Assembly (NCBI RefSeq): GCF_024347055.1
Contig: NZ_AP024896.1
Location: 930,001-994,000 of the forward strand
Direction of reading: 5' to 3'
Source of the DNA: Vibrio porteresiae DSM 19223
GTDB taxonomy: Bacteria > Pseudomonadota > Gammaproteobacteria > Enterobacterales > Vibrionaceae
DNA length: 64,000 nucleotides
Positions 31,811 through 41,760 of this stretch are shown here, one piece after another. The notes below the pieces were generated by a model. That model worked only from the letters and a program-made list of their open reading frames with translations, was not told where the DNA came from and searched no databases. Position 1 is the stretch's first letter. Every line of letters begins with the position of its first letter. A program made the translations under genes and the position numbers.

Positions 31811-34504
31811 ATGAATTCACTTTCCCAGCTGCTCAATCCCAAATCCGTCGCTGTTATTGGTGCATCGAGCCAGCCATTTAGAGCTGGGAATGTCGTGATG
31901 AAAAATCTATTGCTGGGTGGTTTCAATGGCACCATTATGCCGGTCACACCCAAATATCCTTCAGTTTGTGGTGTTCTTGCTTATCCCACCATCGAAGCGC
32001 TGCCGTTAAAACCTGACATTGCCATTTTATGTACTCACGCTTCTCGCAATATCGAATTAGTCAGACAGCTCGCCAATCAGGGCGTTCAATACGTCATCAT
32101 TGTGTCAGCCGATATGTACGCGTTAGCTGATCCGGTTCATACCATACTGGATATCTGCGTTGATATTGCTAAAAAATCACAAATGAGGATATTGGGACCC
32201 AATAGCTTGGGGATCATTCTCCCTTGGCTCAACTTTAATGCCTCATTCTCTCCAGCCACTGCGTTACGAGGTAACATAGCGTTCCTATCTCAATCAGCCG
32301 CAGTCTGTACCACCATACTGGACTGGGCGAACGAGAAAAAAATTGGCTTTTCCGCCTTTATATCTCTAGGAAATGCGTGTGATATTGGGTTTGCCGACCT
32401 TCTCGATTATCTCAGTACCGACCGTCATACCGATGCCATTTTGCTTTATGTCGATAGTATTCATGATGCTAGGCGTTTCATGTCTGCAGCTCGAGCCGCC
32501 TCTCGCAACCGGCGGATTCTAGTGGTAAAAAGTGGTCGTACTCAACCCGGCCTACGCGCGGCAATGCAGCATACTGGAGGGGCTCAATCTCTTGATATTA
32601 TTTATGATTCGGCGATTCGCCGTACTGGGATGCTACGCGTAAACAATATGCATGAATTGTTTGCTGCCGTAGAGACATTAACGCATTCAATTCCGCTGCG
32701 TGGAGAGCGTTTAGCTATCGTGACCAATGGCGGAGGCCCCGCAGTGATGGCAGTCGATACCCTATTTGAGCGCGGAGGAAAACTCGCCGCCATCGAACCA
32801 GACTTAATGGAAACCCTAGATAAGGCGCTACCTGCAAGTTGGTCGCGCTCTAATCCCATTGATATTGTTGGTGACGCGGACTCTCAGCGTTACATTGTCA
32901 CGTTAAAAACCCTTTTTGATAGCAAAAATATCGATGCCATCTTAGTTATGATGAGCCCTTCTGCCGTCGCCAGTGCGGATGAAACAGCCCAAGCATTGAT
33001 TGATCTTATTGCACAAGACCCTAGAGCCAAACGCTTTAACATTCTTACCAATTGGTCTGGCGAGATGACCGTCAACCAAGCACGGCTCAAACTAAGCCAA
33101 GCCGGTATCCCAACCTACAGAACACCAGAAAGCGCCGTCGGAGCATTCATGCATTTGGTCGAGTATCGGCGTAACCAGAAACAGTTGATGGAAACGCCCA
33201 GTACCGCTGAAGCGGTCGATATGATTAGCATGACCTCCGCGAAACAATGGCTAGAAGAGTCACTGGCAAGTAGCGATGATGTTGTCCACCTTGATACTCA
33301 TCAACTCACAACCTTCTTTGGTTATTTTGAGTTTCATTTGCTGCCCACATTGATTGCTAATGATGCCGCAGAAGCTGTCGCCATTGCTGAGAAGATAGGC
33401 TATCCCGTTGCGGTGAAGCTTAACTCTCCGGACATTATGCACAAATCTGATGTTCAGGGCGTCATGCTTAATTTGCGTAATCATTCTGAGGTGGCTAACG
33501 CTGCTCAGGCCATTTTGGATCGCACAGAACTGCATTATCCCGCAGCCAATATCCAAGGATTGCAAGTACAAGCGATGGCAAAAATAACCGGTGCTGAAGA
33601 GCTTAGGGTGAAGGTAAAACACGATGATACCTTTGGCCCTGTCATTTTGCTTGGACAAGGTGGATCAGAATGGAATGAAGGACTTGATGCGGTCGCTGCA
33701 CTCCCTCCATTAAATATGACCTTGGCTCGCTATGTGATAAACCGCGCCTTACAATCAGGTAAGTTGAGGCCGCAAAAGCAAGCCAATAGTATTGATATTC
33801 AAGCGTTATCTGAATTTCTCGTGCGGCTATCTCAAATGATCATCGAGTGTCCGCAAATTGAAGAACTGGATATCCATCCACTACTCGTTCATGAACAAGA
33901 AATTACGCTGTTGGATGTCGATTTAACCTTACGTTCATTCCATGGCGATGCCCAAGGCCGTTTGGCTATTCGTCCCTATCCTAGTGAATTGATTGAGCTT
34001 TGGCAGGATAAGCGCGGGGTTGATATCCTCGTTCGCCCTATTCTTCCCGAGGATGAACCACAACATGCGGCGTTTATTCAACGGGTGACTAAAGAAGATC
34101 TCTATAAACGCTTTTTCTCTGAAGTCGGCGAATTTAACCATGAAGCGCTCGCCAATATGACTCAGATTGACTATGACCGAGAGATGGCGTTTGTCGCCCT
34201 GCAAGGACCACACATCATTGGCGTCTCTCGAGCCCTGATCAATCCCGAAAACACCGATGCTGAATTCGCTATTTTGGTGCGCTCTGATTTGAAAGGCATT
34301 GGCTTGGGTAAAAAGCTGATGGGCAAAATCATTGATTACTGCCGAGACAAGCACACGTTGCGAATGTCGGGAATTACGATGCCCACGAATCAAGGGATGT
34401 TGGCATTAGCCCGAAAATTTGGTTTTGAAGTGGAAGTCTATTTTGAGGATGGAGTGGCAGAAATGCATCTGCCACTCAAAGAACGCCATGAGTTTAAACG
34501 TTAA
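31811..34504 (+). CDS. patZ: Protein lysine acetyltransferase (PatZ/YfiQ/Pka type)
   Basis: An 897-residue protein with an N-terminal NDP-forming acyl-CoA synthetase-like region (CoA-binding domain with LLNPKSVAVIGASSQPFRAGN, then succinyl-CoA synthetase-like and ATP-grasp domains to about 700) and a C-terminal GNAT domain (about 725-890; GIGLGKKLMGKIIDYCRD). This is the large Gcn5-type enzyme that acetylates metabolic proteins, including acetyl-CoA synthetase. GAGG precedes the ATG. Its stop overlaps the yhaJ-like stop convergently. Confidence 0.9.
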   Translation: MNSLSQLLNPKSVAVIGASSQPFRAGNVVMKNLLLGGFNGTIMPVTPKYPSVCGVLAYPTIEALPLKPDIAILCTHASRNIELVRQLANQGVQYVIIVSADMYALADPVHTILDICVDIAKKSQMRILGPNSLGIILPWLNFNASFSPATALRGNIAFLSQSAAVCTTILDWANEKKIGFSAFISLGNACDIGFADLLDYLSTDRHTDAILLYVDSIHDARRFMSAARAASRNRRILVVKSGRTQPGLRAAMQHTGGAQSLDIIYDSAIRRTGMLRVNNMHELFAAVETLTHSIPLRGERLAIVTNGGGPAVMAVDTLFERGGKLAAIEPDLMETLDKALPASWSRSNPIDIVGDADSQRYIVTLKTLFDSKNIDAILVMMSPSAVASADETAQALIDLIAQDPRAKRFNILTNWSGEMTVNQARLKLSQAGIPTYRTPESAVGAFMHLVEYRRNQKQLMETPSTAEAVDMISMTSAKQWLEESLASSDDVVHLDTHQLTTFFGYFEFHLLPTLIANDAAEAVAIAEKIGYPVAVKLNSPDIMHKSDVQGVMLNLRNHSEVANAAQAILDRTELHYPAANIQGLQVQAMAKITGAEELRVKVKHDDTFGPVILLGQGGSEWNEGLDAVAALPPLNMTLARYVINRALQSGKLRPQKQANSIDIQALSEFLVRLSQMIIECPQIEELDIHPLLVHEQEITLLDVDLTLRSFHGDAQGRLAIRPYPSELIELWQDKRGVDILVRPILPEDEPQHAAFIQRVTKEDLYKRFFSEVGEFNHEALANMTQIDYDREMAFVALQGPHIIGVSRALINPENTDAEFAILVRSDLKGIGLGKKLMGKIIDYCRDKHTLRMSGITMPTNQGMLALARKFGFEVEVYFEDGVAEMHLPLKERHEFKR

Positions 34505-35388
34505 CGAAGCTGCCAGTGCTTTTTGAGATATTGGATGCACCACGACTTCGCTTCACCGATTTTATTACGGCGCCAAGCCATAATCAGTTCCAATTCACGA
34601 GGTTCGGAACCGTCAATGATTTTTAATTTGCCAGCCTCAATTAGGGGTTGAGCCACTTGGCTTGGCAAAGTGCCAATACCTAAACCGTCCACCAAAGCTT
34701 GGCATTTCGCATTTAAGTTTGTCACGGTTAAACGGGGTTGCTTTTGCAAAATATTCACACTCATCGCTGGCTGATCTCGCGCCGTATCGGCAATCGCAAT
34801 CACACGATATTTTTGCCGTGCTTCTTCATCAAATGCGCCAGAACGTTTATGAACGTAATGATCGGTAGCTGCGACCCAAACTGCGGTCATATGACCTAAC
34901 GTTTCTGCTTTTACATCCTGTGGAAGCGTTTCTATGCGTGGGCAGACCAGAAGATCTGCTCTATCGCTCGCAAGCGACTCCCAACATCCCGCCAAAATTT
35001 CCTCTTGAAGACGAATACGTGTTTTACTGACGTTACCTAACGCATCGACCAGAGGGAAAAAGTTACTGATCGGAATCAATCCATCAAAGGCTAAGGTAAT
35101 GTCCAATTCCCAACCGTTGGCCAATACAGTGGCATCGTGTACTAACTTTTCTGTCGCCGACAAAATCGCTCTGCCTCGATCCAAAATCAGTTTTCCTGCA
35201 TCGGTGAAATTGGCCTTATGACCTGAGCGGTCGAAAATCATAATGTCCAAATCTTGCTCAAGTTTCTGAATTTGATAACTCAAAGAACTGGGCGCTCGAT
35301 TAAGCTCATTGGCTGCAGCGGCAAAGCTGCCGCGTCTATCGATGGCATCGAGGATATGTAATGCTTCTAACGTTATTGGACTTTGCAC
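34501..35388 (-). CDS. LysR-family regulator, YhaJ-like
   Basis: A 295-residue LysR protein. The HTH (TLEALHILDAIDRRGSFAAAANELNRAPSSLSYQIQKLEQDL) and the C-terminal AWRRNKIGEAKSWC are close to E. coli YhaJ as I recall it. YhaJ responds to aromatic compounds such as quinol- or dinitrotoluene-derived signals. The target genes here are unknown; the divergent haem-receptor gene is a neighbour but has its own Fur box. Confidence 0.8.
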   Translation of the reverse strand: MQSPITLEALHILDAIDRRGSFAAAANELNRAPSSLSYQIQKLEQDLDIMIFDRSGHKANFTDAGKLILDRGRAILSATEKLVHDATVLANGWELDITLAFDGLIPISNFFPLVDALGNVSKTRIRLQEEILAGCWESLASDRADLLVCPRIETLPQDVKAETLGHMTAVWVAATDHYVHKRSGAFDEEARQKYRVIAIADTARDQPAMSVNILQKQPRLTVTNLNAKCQALVDGLGIGTLPSQVAQPLIEAGKLKIIDGSEPRELELIMAWRRNKIGEAKSWCIQYLKKHWQLR

Positions 35389-35664
35389 TTTATGCTTTCC
35401 TTTTTTATTTTTGGACAGAGTACTGCAGTCAAGCTTAGAGAGTGAAAATAACGATGAGTTCCGTTACAAATGATGAACTTACACCCTTTCTAATCATTTA
35501 ATTCTGCTTCACAACTCGTGATTTGAATCACAATTTTTACTTTACAAACATTTACAGATTAACCACTTGCTCGCCGTAAAGCAAACACTAACTGAATGAT
35601 AAATATAGACTAAACATTGGATTTTGAAAATGTAGGTGTGAAATCCCTTCCAAAATAACCAAAT
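35389..35664. other. Divergent promoter region, LysR gene / TonB receptor
   Basis: With the Fur box and the bases that follow it, about 360 bases of AT-rich sequence separate the two genes. No other element is clear. Confidence 0.4.
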
Positions 35665-35683
35665 GCAAATGATAGTAATTATT
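35665..35683 (+). promoter_or_regulatory. Fur box upstream of the haem receptor
   Basis: GCAAATGATAGTAATTATT matches 14 of 19 positions of GATAATGATAATCATTATC. It lies about 70 bases before the receptor start, as expected for iron repression. Confidence 0.75.
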
Positions 35684-35750
35684 ATTTAGATTTAATAAAC
35701 TCTGCGCCGTCCTAGTGAAGGCTCAAAATAACGATAAGAAGGTAAAGTAG

Positions 35751-37868
35751 ATGTTTAATAAATCTATCATTTCTACTGCAATTTTTCTTGCTCTTTCTCA
35801 TTCCGCCTATGCGGAAACGGCTGAAGAGCAAAACCAATTTGAAAAGGTAGTGGTCACCGCCACCCGCAGTAACCAAACTCTTGGTAATACCGCTGCGTCT
35901 GTGACCGTGGTTAGCGCTGAAGAGATCGAACGAAATCTGGATCAAGATTTAAAAGACATTTTTGACGACGTCCCTGGAGTTTCTGTAAACAGCGCAGATC
36001 GTCAAGGGATTCAAAACATCAACATCCGTGGTATCGAGGGTAACCGCGTTAAGATTTTGGTTGATGGCATGACTCAAGGTCAATCATACGATGGCGGTAC
36101 GACTGGGTTTATTAACTCCAGCGCTATCTATATCGACCCTGACATGATTAAAGATGTTCAAATTGTCAAAGGTGCGGCGTCGAGTCTCTATGGTAGTGAT
36201 GCGGTGGGTGGTGTGGTTGCGTTTGAAACGAAAGACCCAGCCGATTTTATTAAACAAGGCAACAACACAGGCGGCCAAGTTAAGCTCTCCTACTCTTCTA
36301 AAGACAAATCCTTCGCGGAGAATGTCATTGTTGCTCATCGTTCTGGTGATCTTGACTCATTAGTTTCGGTGACTCGTCGCGACGGTAAAGAAGTACAAAA
36401 CTTCCGTCACTCCGATGATGAGGCAAGCTATTCAGCGGACTCTCAAGATACTGCAAAAAATGACATCATGTTGAAGCTGCAATATCAGTTAAATGATGAC
36501 CATCGTCTTGAGTTTATCGGTGAAGATATACATAACCAAACCGATTCTGATATCTACAACGCCAGTTACAGCGGTTATACCGGTGACGATACCACGGATA
36601 AACTTCGCTTAGGTCTGAAACATATTTGGTATAGCCATCTAGGTTTCGCTGACTCAATTACGTCACAAGTAAACTGGCAAGATAAAAAAGAAAGTAACAT
36701 CACTCACCGAACGTCGACTCGCTCTTCTAGCTACGAGAAGAAAGACTACACCTACGAATCGAAAAAATGGGAAGGTGAAACTCAGTTAAACAAGAAAGTA
36801 ACGCTACTCGGTAATGAGCATCAATTTACCTATGGTGCCAACTACAGTTATGCAGACATCACCAACTCTTTCTGGACCGACACCACAACCAGCAGCGGCG
36901 CAACAACTTCTGCTGAAACAGTGTACACCCCTAATGTAAAAGAGCAGAAGTTTGGCGTCTTCTTACAAGATCAGATCAACTTCCTTAATGGAGACCTATT
37001 GGTCACACCAGGGCTTCGTTATGATTGGTTTAACACCGATCCGAGTGATGTAGATGGCGAAAGTTATGATAGTTATAGTGATTCAGCATTCACTGCTCGT
37101 TTAGGTTCTGTCTATCACTTGAATGAACAAAACTCTGTGTTTGCTCAAGTCAGTCAAGGATTCCGAGCTCCTTCATTTGATGAGCTTTACTACATCTACA
37201 GTCACCCAGAGTACGGTTATGAAAGCGTACCAAACACGGACTTGAAAGCAGAAAAAAGTATCTCTTATGAGCTAGGCTATCGTAATAGTAACCGCGTTAG
37301 CGATGCTGAAATTTCTGTTTTCTATAGCGATTACGATGACTTTATTGACCAAACTAGTCGTGCTGGTAGTGATGGTTTAACCCAGTACTACTACACCAAC
37401 ATCGACAAAGCGAAAATCAAAGGGATTGAACTGGCTAACACCTTGCGTTGGGATGAATTGGTTGGTGCTCCACAAGGGCTAAGCAGTAAAACCGTCGCTG
37501 CCTATACTGAAGGTGAAGATGGTGATGGTGAACCGCTAGACAGTGTTAACCCATGGAATGCCATCGTCTCGCTAAACTACGATGCGCCGAACAAATCTTG
37601 GGGTAGCAGCGTCAAAGTGAACTACACCGCAAGCAAAAAATCGAGTGACATCAGCTCTGATAGCCAAACAGAAATGCCAAGTGCTACTGTGCTTGATATT
37701 ACTGCCTACTACAAGCCTATCAAAGACTTAACTCTATCTGCTGGCGTATTCAACTTGACCAATAAAGAGTACTACTCTTGGAATAACGTTCGCGGACGTA
37801 GCCAGTTGTATTCATCAGATACTGAAGCGAAACGTAACTTTGCTATTTCAGCGAAATACCAATTCTAA
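35751..37868 (+). CDS. hutA: TonB-dependent haem receptor, HutA-like
   Basis: A 705-residue outer-membrane receptor. It has a signal peptide (cleavage after AYA), a TonB box region FEKVVVTATRS, a plug domain (INIRGIEGNRVKILVDG, IVKGAASSLYGSDAVGG) and a 22-strand barrel ending in Phe. The FRAP box of haem receptors is exact (GFRAPSFDELYY) and is followed by PNTDLKAEKS in place of the NPNL box. AAGGTAAAG precedes the ATG. A Fur box upstream supports iron-regulated haem uptake. Position relative to ddl fits V. cholerae hutA. Confidence 0.88.
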   Translation: MFNKSIISTAIFLALSHSAYAETAEEQNQFEKVVVTATRSNQTLGNTAASVTVVSAEEIERNLDQDLKDIFDDVPGVSVNSADRQGIQNINIRGIEGNRVKILVDGMTQGQSYDGGTTGFINSSAIYIDPDMIKDVQIVKGAASSLYGSDAVGGVVAFETKDPADFIKQGNNTGGQVKLSYSSKDKSFAENVIVAHRSGDLDSLVSVTRRDGKEVQNFRHSDDEASYSADSQDTAKNDIMLKLQYQLNDDHRLEFIGEDIHNQTDSDIYNASYSGYTGDDTTDKLRLGLKHIWYSHLGFADSITSQVNWQDKKESNITHRTSTRSSSYEKKDYTYESKKWEGETQLNKKVTLLGNEHQFTYGANYSYADITNSFWTDTTTSSGATTSAETVYTPNVKEQKFGVFLQDQINFLNGDLLVTPGLRYDWFNTDPSDVDGESYDSYSDSAFTARLGSVYHLNEQNSVFAQVSQGFRAPSFDELYYIYSHPEYGYESVPNTDLKAEKSISYELGYRNSNRVSDAEISVFYSDYDDFIDQTSRAGSDGLTQYYYTNIDKAKIKGIELANTLRWDELVGAPQGLSSKTVAAYTEGEDGDGEPLDSVNPWNAIVSLNYDAPNKSWGSSVKVNYTASKKSSDISSDSQTEMPSATVLDITAYYKPIKDLTLSAGVFNLTNKEYYSWNNVRGRSQLYSSDTEAKRNFAISAKYQF

Positions 37869-37912
37869 TTGCTCTTGTGGAATAAGAAAAAAAGGTGCAA
37901 TAAGGAAAAAAG

Positions 37913-37938
37913 ACAAAGCCCGCATGCGCGGGCTTTGT
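37913..37938. terminator. Bidirectional terminator between hutA and a small gene
   Basis: ACAAAGCCCGC, loop ATGC, GCGGGCTTTGT. The T-run is strong on the - strand (TCTTTTTTCC) and weak on the + strand. Confidence 0.9.
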
Positions 37939-37944
37939 TATAGA

Positions 37945-38016
37945 TTACGACTTCATCTCTTTACGCAACATGAGTAGACCAACAATGATGAAGGCGACGA
38001 TTAAACCAAGCCCCAT
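37945..38016 (-). CDS. 23-residue membrane protein downstream of sgrR
   Basis: A frame beginning MGLGLIVAFIIVGLLMLRKE: one transmembrane segment followed by a short basic tail. AGGAAA lies a few bases upstream of the ATG, and a strong - strand terminator begins seven bases after the stop. It starts 77 bases after sgrR in the same direction. I do not know a named homologue. In E. coli the sgr locus also has a small protein (SgrT), but this one has a different position and sequence. Confidence 0.65.
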   Translation of the reverse strand: MGLGLIVAFIIVGLLMLRKEMKS

Positions 38017-38092
38017 AGTTTCCTCAATAGAGTGTATCGACACTTTTAGCTTAGACCGTTTTCCACATCGCTGGGTGAAATCTCAAAGCAAA

Positions 38093-39787
38093 TTAAATAT
38101 GATCAGGTTTAATCCACACTTGGCTAAAATCAAACCACCCCAACGCGTTGCATTTTGCGTTTTGTAAGGCGCCGCATTGATCTTTCGATACCCCTAACCA
38201 GCAATGGAATAATGGTACCAGTTGCCCTTTTTCGATCAGTGACTTACCAATTTCTCGACCAGGGAATGGGACCTCGTCTTCTTCACGCCACTCATCAACG
38301 AGCTCATGCCAAGCGTTAAAATCCTCTTGGCGGCTCACTAATTCAATGTCCGAGTCATTGAGCAACCATCCCGCTAAGGCATCATCGCGATGATTGGCAA
38401 TGCCCATGGCTTTAATCCACACATCAATCGATGTTGGATCCTCAACGTTTTGCTCATAGCGCACAAAATCGACTTTCAAGCCATCATCACTCAGCAGTTT
38501 TTCAATAGCATCCGCGAGCAATGGAAACATTGGATGACGAGCATGATAAGCAATTCTGACCGTTTGCCCCCGACGCGGTACATGAATCACATCGGTAAGA
38601 GAACGGTGATACCAACCGGGTTTCAAACCATGTGCGGGCAATAGTCCCATTTCGACAATCGACTCTTCTGGCAACATTCGTAGCAGATTTAGCGAGGTAA
38701 GTTTGTTGCACAAATAATCAGCCCATTCATCTTGAGCAGCTAATCCTTGCTTACGATTAAGCAACAGATAAGTACAACCAGGATCGAGTTCAACATCTTC
38801 GGTAAATGACGTCTTACGCCCCGATTTCATTGGGTTTGTCAGTGAGGGGAAAACCAGCGAGGAGTGCACTTCATCAATCACCCACACTTCGACACGGTCC
38901 AATAGCGGTCGAAAACCAAAATAACCGTCATAGGCCTGCAGCACCAAGCGCTTGTCATCATTGAGAACAACTCGATAAGGGCCAGTACCCACTGGCATTA
39001 AATCGTAATCGTCACTACGTGAGCTTTCGGGCAGTGTTACTTTGGCACTGGTTTCGGCCAACCAAAGTGGTAAATGATGATCTGGCTTGTACAGATAGAT
39101 ATCAACCACCCAATCTCCTGGTGAATCGACCGATTCCAGATGAGAAAAGAGTTTGAGCGTACGTAAGCGCCAAATGCTATCTACAACGATGTCTGTGGTC
39201 AGCAGCTCCCCATTATGGAACCTAACGCCCGGACGCAGATAAAATCGCCAATGGCGCGCACTAATGGCTTCCCAGCTATGGGCTAAATCAGGACGGATTT
39301 CTTCTTTATCATCTAAGCGAGTTAAGCCGCTAAAGACTTGCCGAGCAATATGCTGCTCTGAGCGACGCATGGATTTGGCGGGATTGAGCATAGAAAGAGG
39401 ACGATAGTACGGCAAACGCACCACCGGCATCCCCTCAGAATGCTGGACGCCTAAATAGCTTTGAATAACTTGCGTTAATTTCGCCGCATCGTTTTCTAAC
39501 ACTCCTAACGCTTGACCGATTTTACCCTCGTCTAAATAACGTCTGGCCAAATTTTCGCTGACGTCCGATCGACTACGCTTAAAGTTCAACCGCGATAATT
39601 TGCCGCGACCAGCCGCAGGATGCCACTCAATCCAGCCCTCTTCTTCCATTTTATTTAGAACAATACGAGCATTACGGCGAGTACAGCAGAGAATTTCCGT
39701 GACATCTTCGAGCTGGGTTTCCGCATCCAAACCAGCGAAATATTCAAATAGGGTTTCAAACTGGACACGTAGGCGTGGGCTACTCAT
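38093..39787 (-). CDS. sgrR: SgrR-family transcriptional regulator
   Basis: A 564-residue protein with an N-terminal winged-helix SgrR domain (about 1-115; VTEILCCTRRNARIVLNKMEEEGWIEWHPAAGRGKLS) and a C-terminal periplasmic solute-binding-like SBP_bac_5 domain (about 165-560; RPLSMLNPA, LAHSWEAISARHWRFYLRPGVRFHNGELLTTDIVVDS). In enterics SgrR senses sugar-phosphate stress and activates the sRNA SgrS. Here the cognate target is not evident. No good ribosome site precedes the ATG. Confidence 0.88.
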   Translation of the reverse strand: MSSPRLRVQFETLFEYFAGLDAETQLEDVTEILCCTRRNARIVLNKMEEEGWIEWHPAAGRGKLSRLNFKRSRSDVSENLARRYLDEGKIGQALGVLENDAAKLTQVIQSYLGVQHSEGMPVVRLPYYRPLSMLNPAKSMRRSEQHIARQVFSGLTRLDDKEEIRPDLAHSWEAISARHWRFYLRPGVRFHNGELLTTDIVVDSIWRLRTLKLFSHLESVDSPGDWVVDIYLYKPDHHLPLWLAETSAKVTLPESSRSDDYDLMPVGTGPYRVVLNDDKRLVLQAYDGYFGFRPLLDRVEVWVIDEVHSSLVFPSLTNPMKSGRKTSFTEDVELDPGCTYLLLNRKQGLAAQDEWADYLCNKLTSLNLLRMLPEESIVEMGLLPAHGLKPGWYHRSLTDVIHVPRRGQTVRIAYHARHPMFPLLADAIEKLLSDDGLKVDFVRYEQNVEDPTSIDVWIKAMGIANHRDDALAGWLLNDSDIELVSRQEDFNAWHELVDEWREEDEVPFPGREIGKSLIEKGQLVPLFHCWLGVSKDQCGALQNAKCNALGWFDFSQVWIKPDHI

Positions 39788-39890
39788 ATAGGGGAAAATC
39801 TCTTACGTCAGTGTAATAAAAATAAGTTTCCTCATTTTATGACGATAAAGCAAGCACGCCTTTGTGGTGGATCACAACGTTAGGTGTTAT

Positions 39891-40124
39891 TTACGCAATT
39901 TCACAGCCAAGTTCTTGTGAGATCAGCTCAATCTGCTCTGGAGTATCCAATTTCACAGACCACTTCACACCACCTATATTGGCCATCAGTATATTAGCAC
40001 CCGAGCCAAATAAGGAAACCGCACTCTGCTCGGCTTGTAACACACACTGAGGTAATGATGAGAATCTCACCACGATTTCGTGGGGAGTCACAATGATTTT
40101 GCCTTGGCTAAACTCAATCAACAT
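39891..40124 (-). CDS. DUF3389-like small protein
   Basis: A start at ATG 40124 gives 77 residues (MLIEFSQGKIIVTPHEIVV...), four bases after the thioesterase stop; the frame extends upstream to 40160. The compact alpha/beta protein ends in EQIELISQELGCEIA. I associate this with DUF3389, a Vibrio-type family of unknown function. It is probably co-transcribed with the thioesterase gene. Confidence 0.7.
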   Translation of the reverse strand: MLIEFSQGKIIVTPHEIVVRFSSLPQCVLQAEQSAVSLFGSGANILMANIGGVKWSVKLDTPEQIELISQELGCEIA

Positions 40125-40128
40125 GGCT

Positions 40129-40560
40129 TTACTCTGGCTTACGTGCTTTGCGCACCGCAATCGTTAAGCGACTGGTACAAACCAAACGATCGCGCTCATC
40201 AGTAATATTAATTTGCCACACTTGGGTTGATACGCCGCGGTGAATGGGTGTTGCGGTACCAATCACCATCCCTTCACGCATTGAGCGCACATGATTGGCG
40301 TTGATATCAAGACCCACACAAAACTCGTCGTCAGCAACACAGAAATTCGCCGCAACAGAACCTAGCGTCTCAGCCAACACCACGGATGCTCCGCCATGCA
40401 ACATTCCTAGCGGTTGATGAGTAAAAGAACACACCGGCATAGTGGCGCTAATGCTCTCATCGGTAATCTCAGTGTAAACAATGTTTAAATGGTCGATTAG
40501 CGTGTTTTTGGATGTGGCGTTAAGAATCTCAAGACTTATTGGCTTTTTCCAGATATTCAT
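40129..40560 (-). CDS. Hotdog thioesterase, YdiI/MenI-like
   Basis: The ATG at 40560 with AGGAG seven bases upstream gives 143 residues; the frame also begins with a TTG at 40566. The sequence follows E. coli YdiI: SLEILNATSKNTLIDHLNIVYTEI, the catalytic segment GMLHGGASVVLAETLGS with its Glu, and a C-terminal RLTIAVRK strand. YdiI hydrolyses 1,4-dihydroxy-2-naphthoyl-CoA in menaquinone synthesis and other aryl-CoA esters; which substrate applies here is open. Confidence 0.88.
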   Translation of the reverse strand: MNIWKKPISLEILNATSKNTLIDHLNIVYTEITDESISATMPVCSFTHQPLGMLHGGASVVLAETLGSVAANFCVADDEFCVGLDINANHVRSMREGMVIGTATPIHRGVSTQVWQINITDERDRLVCTSRLTIAVRKARKPE

Positions 40561-40816
40561 GGACAAGCTCCTAATAATGAATAGTTAAATGGTATTTTAG
40601 CGGGCAAAAACACGAAAAAAAAGTTTTGTTTTCATTCCGACCTTGAACCAAACTAATAACACATCAAAGCCCGTAATGATTCACTTTTCAGGCATTATTG
40701 AGATGATATAAGTCACACAAGATCATGATTTTTGCCGATTTCGGTGAATATCCCTTTTCTTCTTGTGTATAAAATGGATAATACGCCGCTCACGAAATTT
40801 ACAATGGTGGAAACAG

Positions 40817-41383
40817 ATGTCTACTGAAGCAACTTTACTTGCACGCTGCAACTCAAAATGTGAGCTATGCTCCGCTGACGCTCCTCTAGCGCCTTTTGTT
40901 GTTGCTCCTCACACGCAAATTACTGTCGATCACGCTGTGATGCTTTGTGATACCTGTAAAGGTCAAATCGAAAATCCAGAAACAGTAGATGTAAACCACT
41001 GGCGTTGTCTAAACGACAGCATGTGGAGCCAAGAAGCTCCAGTTCAAGTGCTAGCATGGCGTCAACTAAAAGGCCTTGCGGCTGAACAAGGTTGGGCACA
41101 AGATCTTCTCGACATGATGTATTTGGAAGAAGAAGTGGCAAACTGGGCAGCTATCGGTATGGATGATAATGCTGAAAAACCTCGTGACGTAAACGGCGTT
41201 GAACTGAAAAAAGGTGACGACGTAACGGTAATCAAAGACCTACCAGTGAAAGGCTCAAGCCAAGTCATTAAACAAGGTACTGTGATTCGTGGTATCAGCC
41301 TATCTGATGATCCAAAACTGATTTCAGGTAAAGCGAACGGACAATCAATGTACGTTATCGCAGAATACTGCCGTAAGAAGTAA
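40817..41383 (+). CDS. PhnA/YjdM-family zinc-ribbon protein
   Basis: The ATG at 40817 gives 188 residues (MSTEATLLARCNSKCELC); the frame is open upstream without a clear start. An N-terminal zinc ribbon (CELC ... CDTC) is followed by a helical insert and the C-terminal SH3-like YjdM domain (DVNGVELKKGDDVTVIKDLPVKGSSQVIKQGTVIRGI). Despite the PhnA name it has no proven role in phosphonate use. It is single and ends in a strong terminator. Confidence 0.85.
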   Translation: MSTEATLLARCNSKCELCSADAPLAPFVVAPHTQITVDHAVMLCDTCKGQIENPETVDVNHWRCLNDSMWSQEAPVQVLAWRQLKGLAAEQGWAQDLLDMMYLEEEVANWAAIGMDDNAEKPRDVNGVELKKGDDVTVIKDLPVKGSSQVIKQGTVIRGISLSDDPKLISGKANGQSMYVIAEYCRKK

Positions 41384-41408
41384 TTTCTGTTCGGTTAAGC
41401 TATTTAAG

Positions 41409-41434
41409 ACAGGCACTGCGGTGCCTGTTTTTTT
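41409..41434 (+). terminator. Terminator after the PhnA/YjdM gene
   Basis: ACAGGCAC, loop TGCG, GTGCCTGT and a seven-T run. Confidence 0.92.
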
Positions 41435-41760
41435 ATCCTCGGCTCCGTTTCAAAACATTTTCCCTGCCTATACTCATTCTAATTCGTCAAACATCCCCAT
41501 TCGCCCAGAGCATTAACACAATGAGGTATGACAAATTTGGCGTATTGTCACATCTCCAACTCTATTTATTTGGATCTTATTGAAATTCTTGTCCTAAACT
41601 CTTTTGGTAACCCGTTTATGCAATGGTATGTAGTTCTACTACCTGACAACTCGGGTTCAATTCGACTCTTTTCAATCTAACTCGTTGGAACCAGTACAGT
41701 GATATCTGGTGGCACATCGAGCGTGAATTAACGCTTGGTGATTACAATCATGGGGACACT
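41435..41760. other. Chemoreceptor leader region
   Basis: About 325 bases without a gene. I see no clear flagellar sigma-28 promoter and no other element. Confidence 0.35.
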
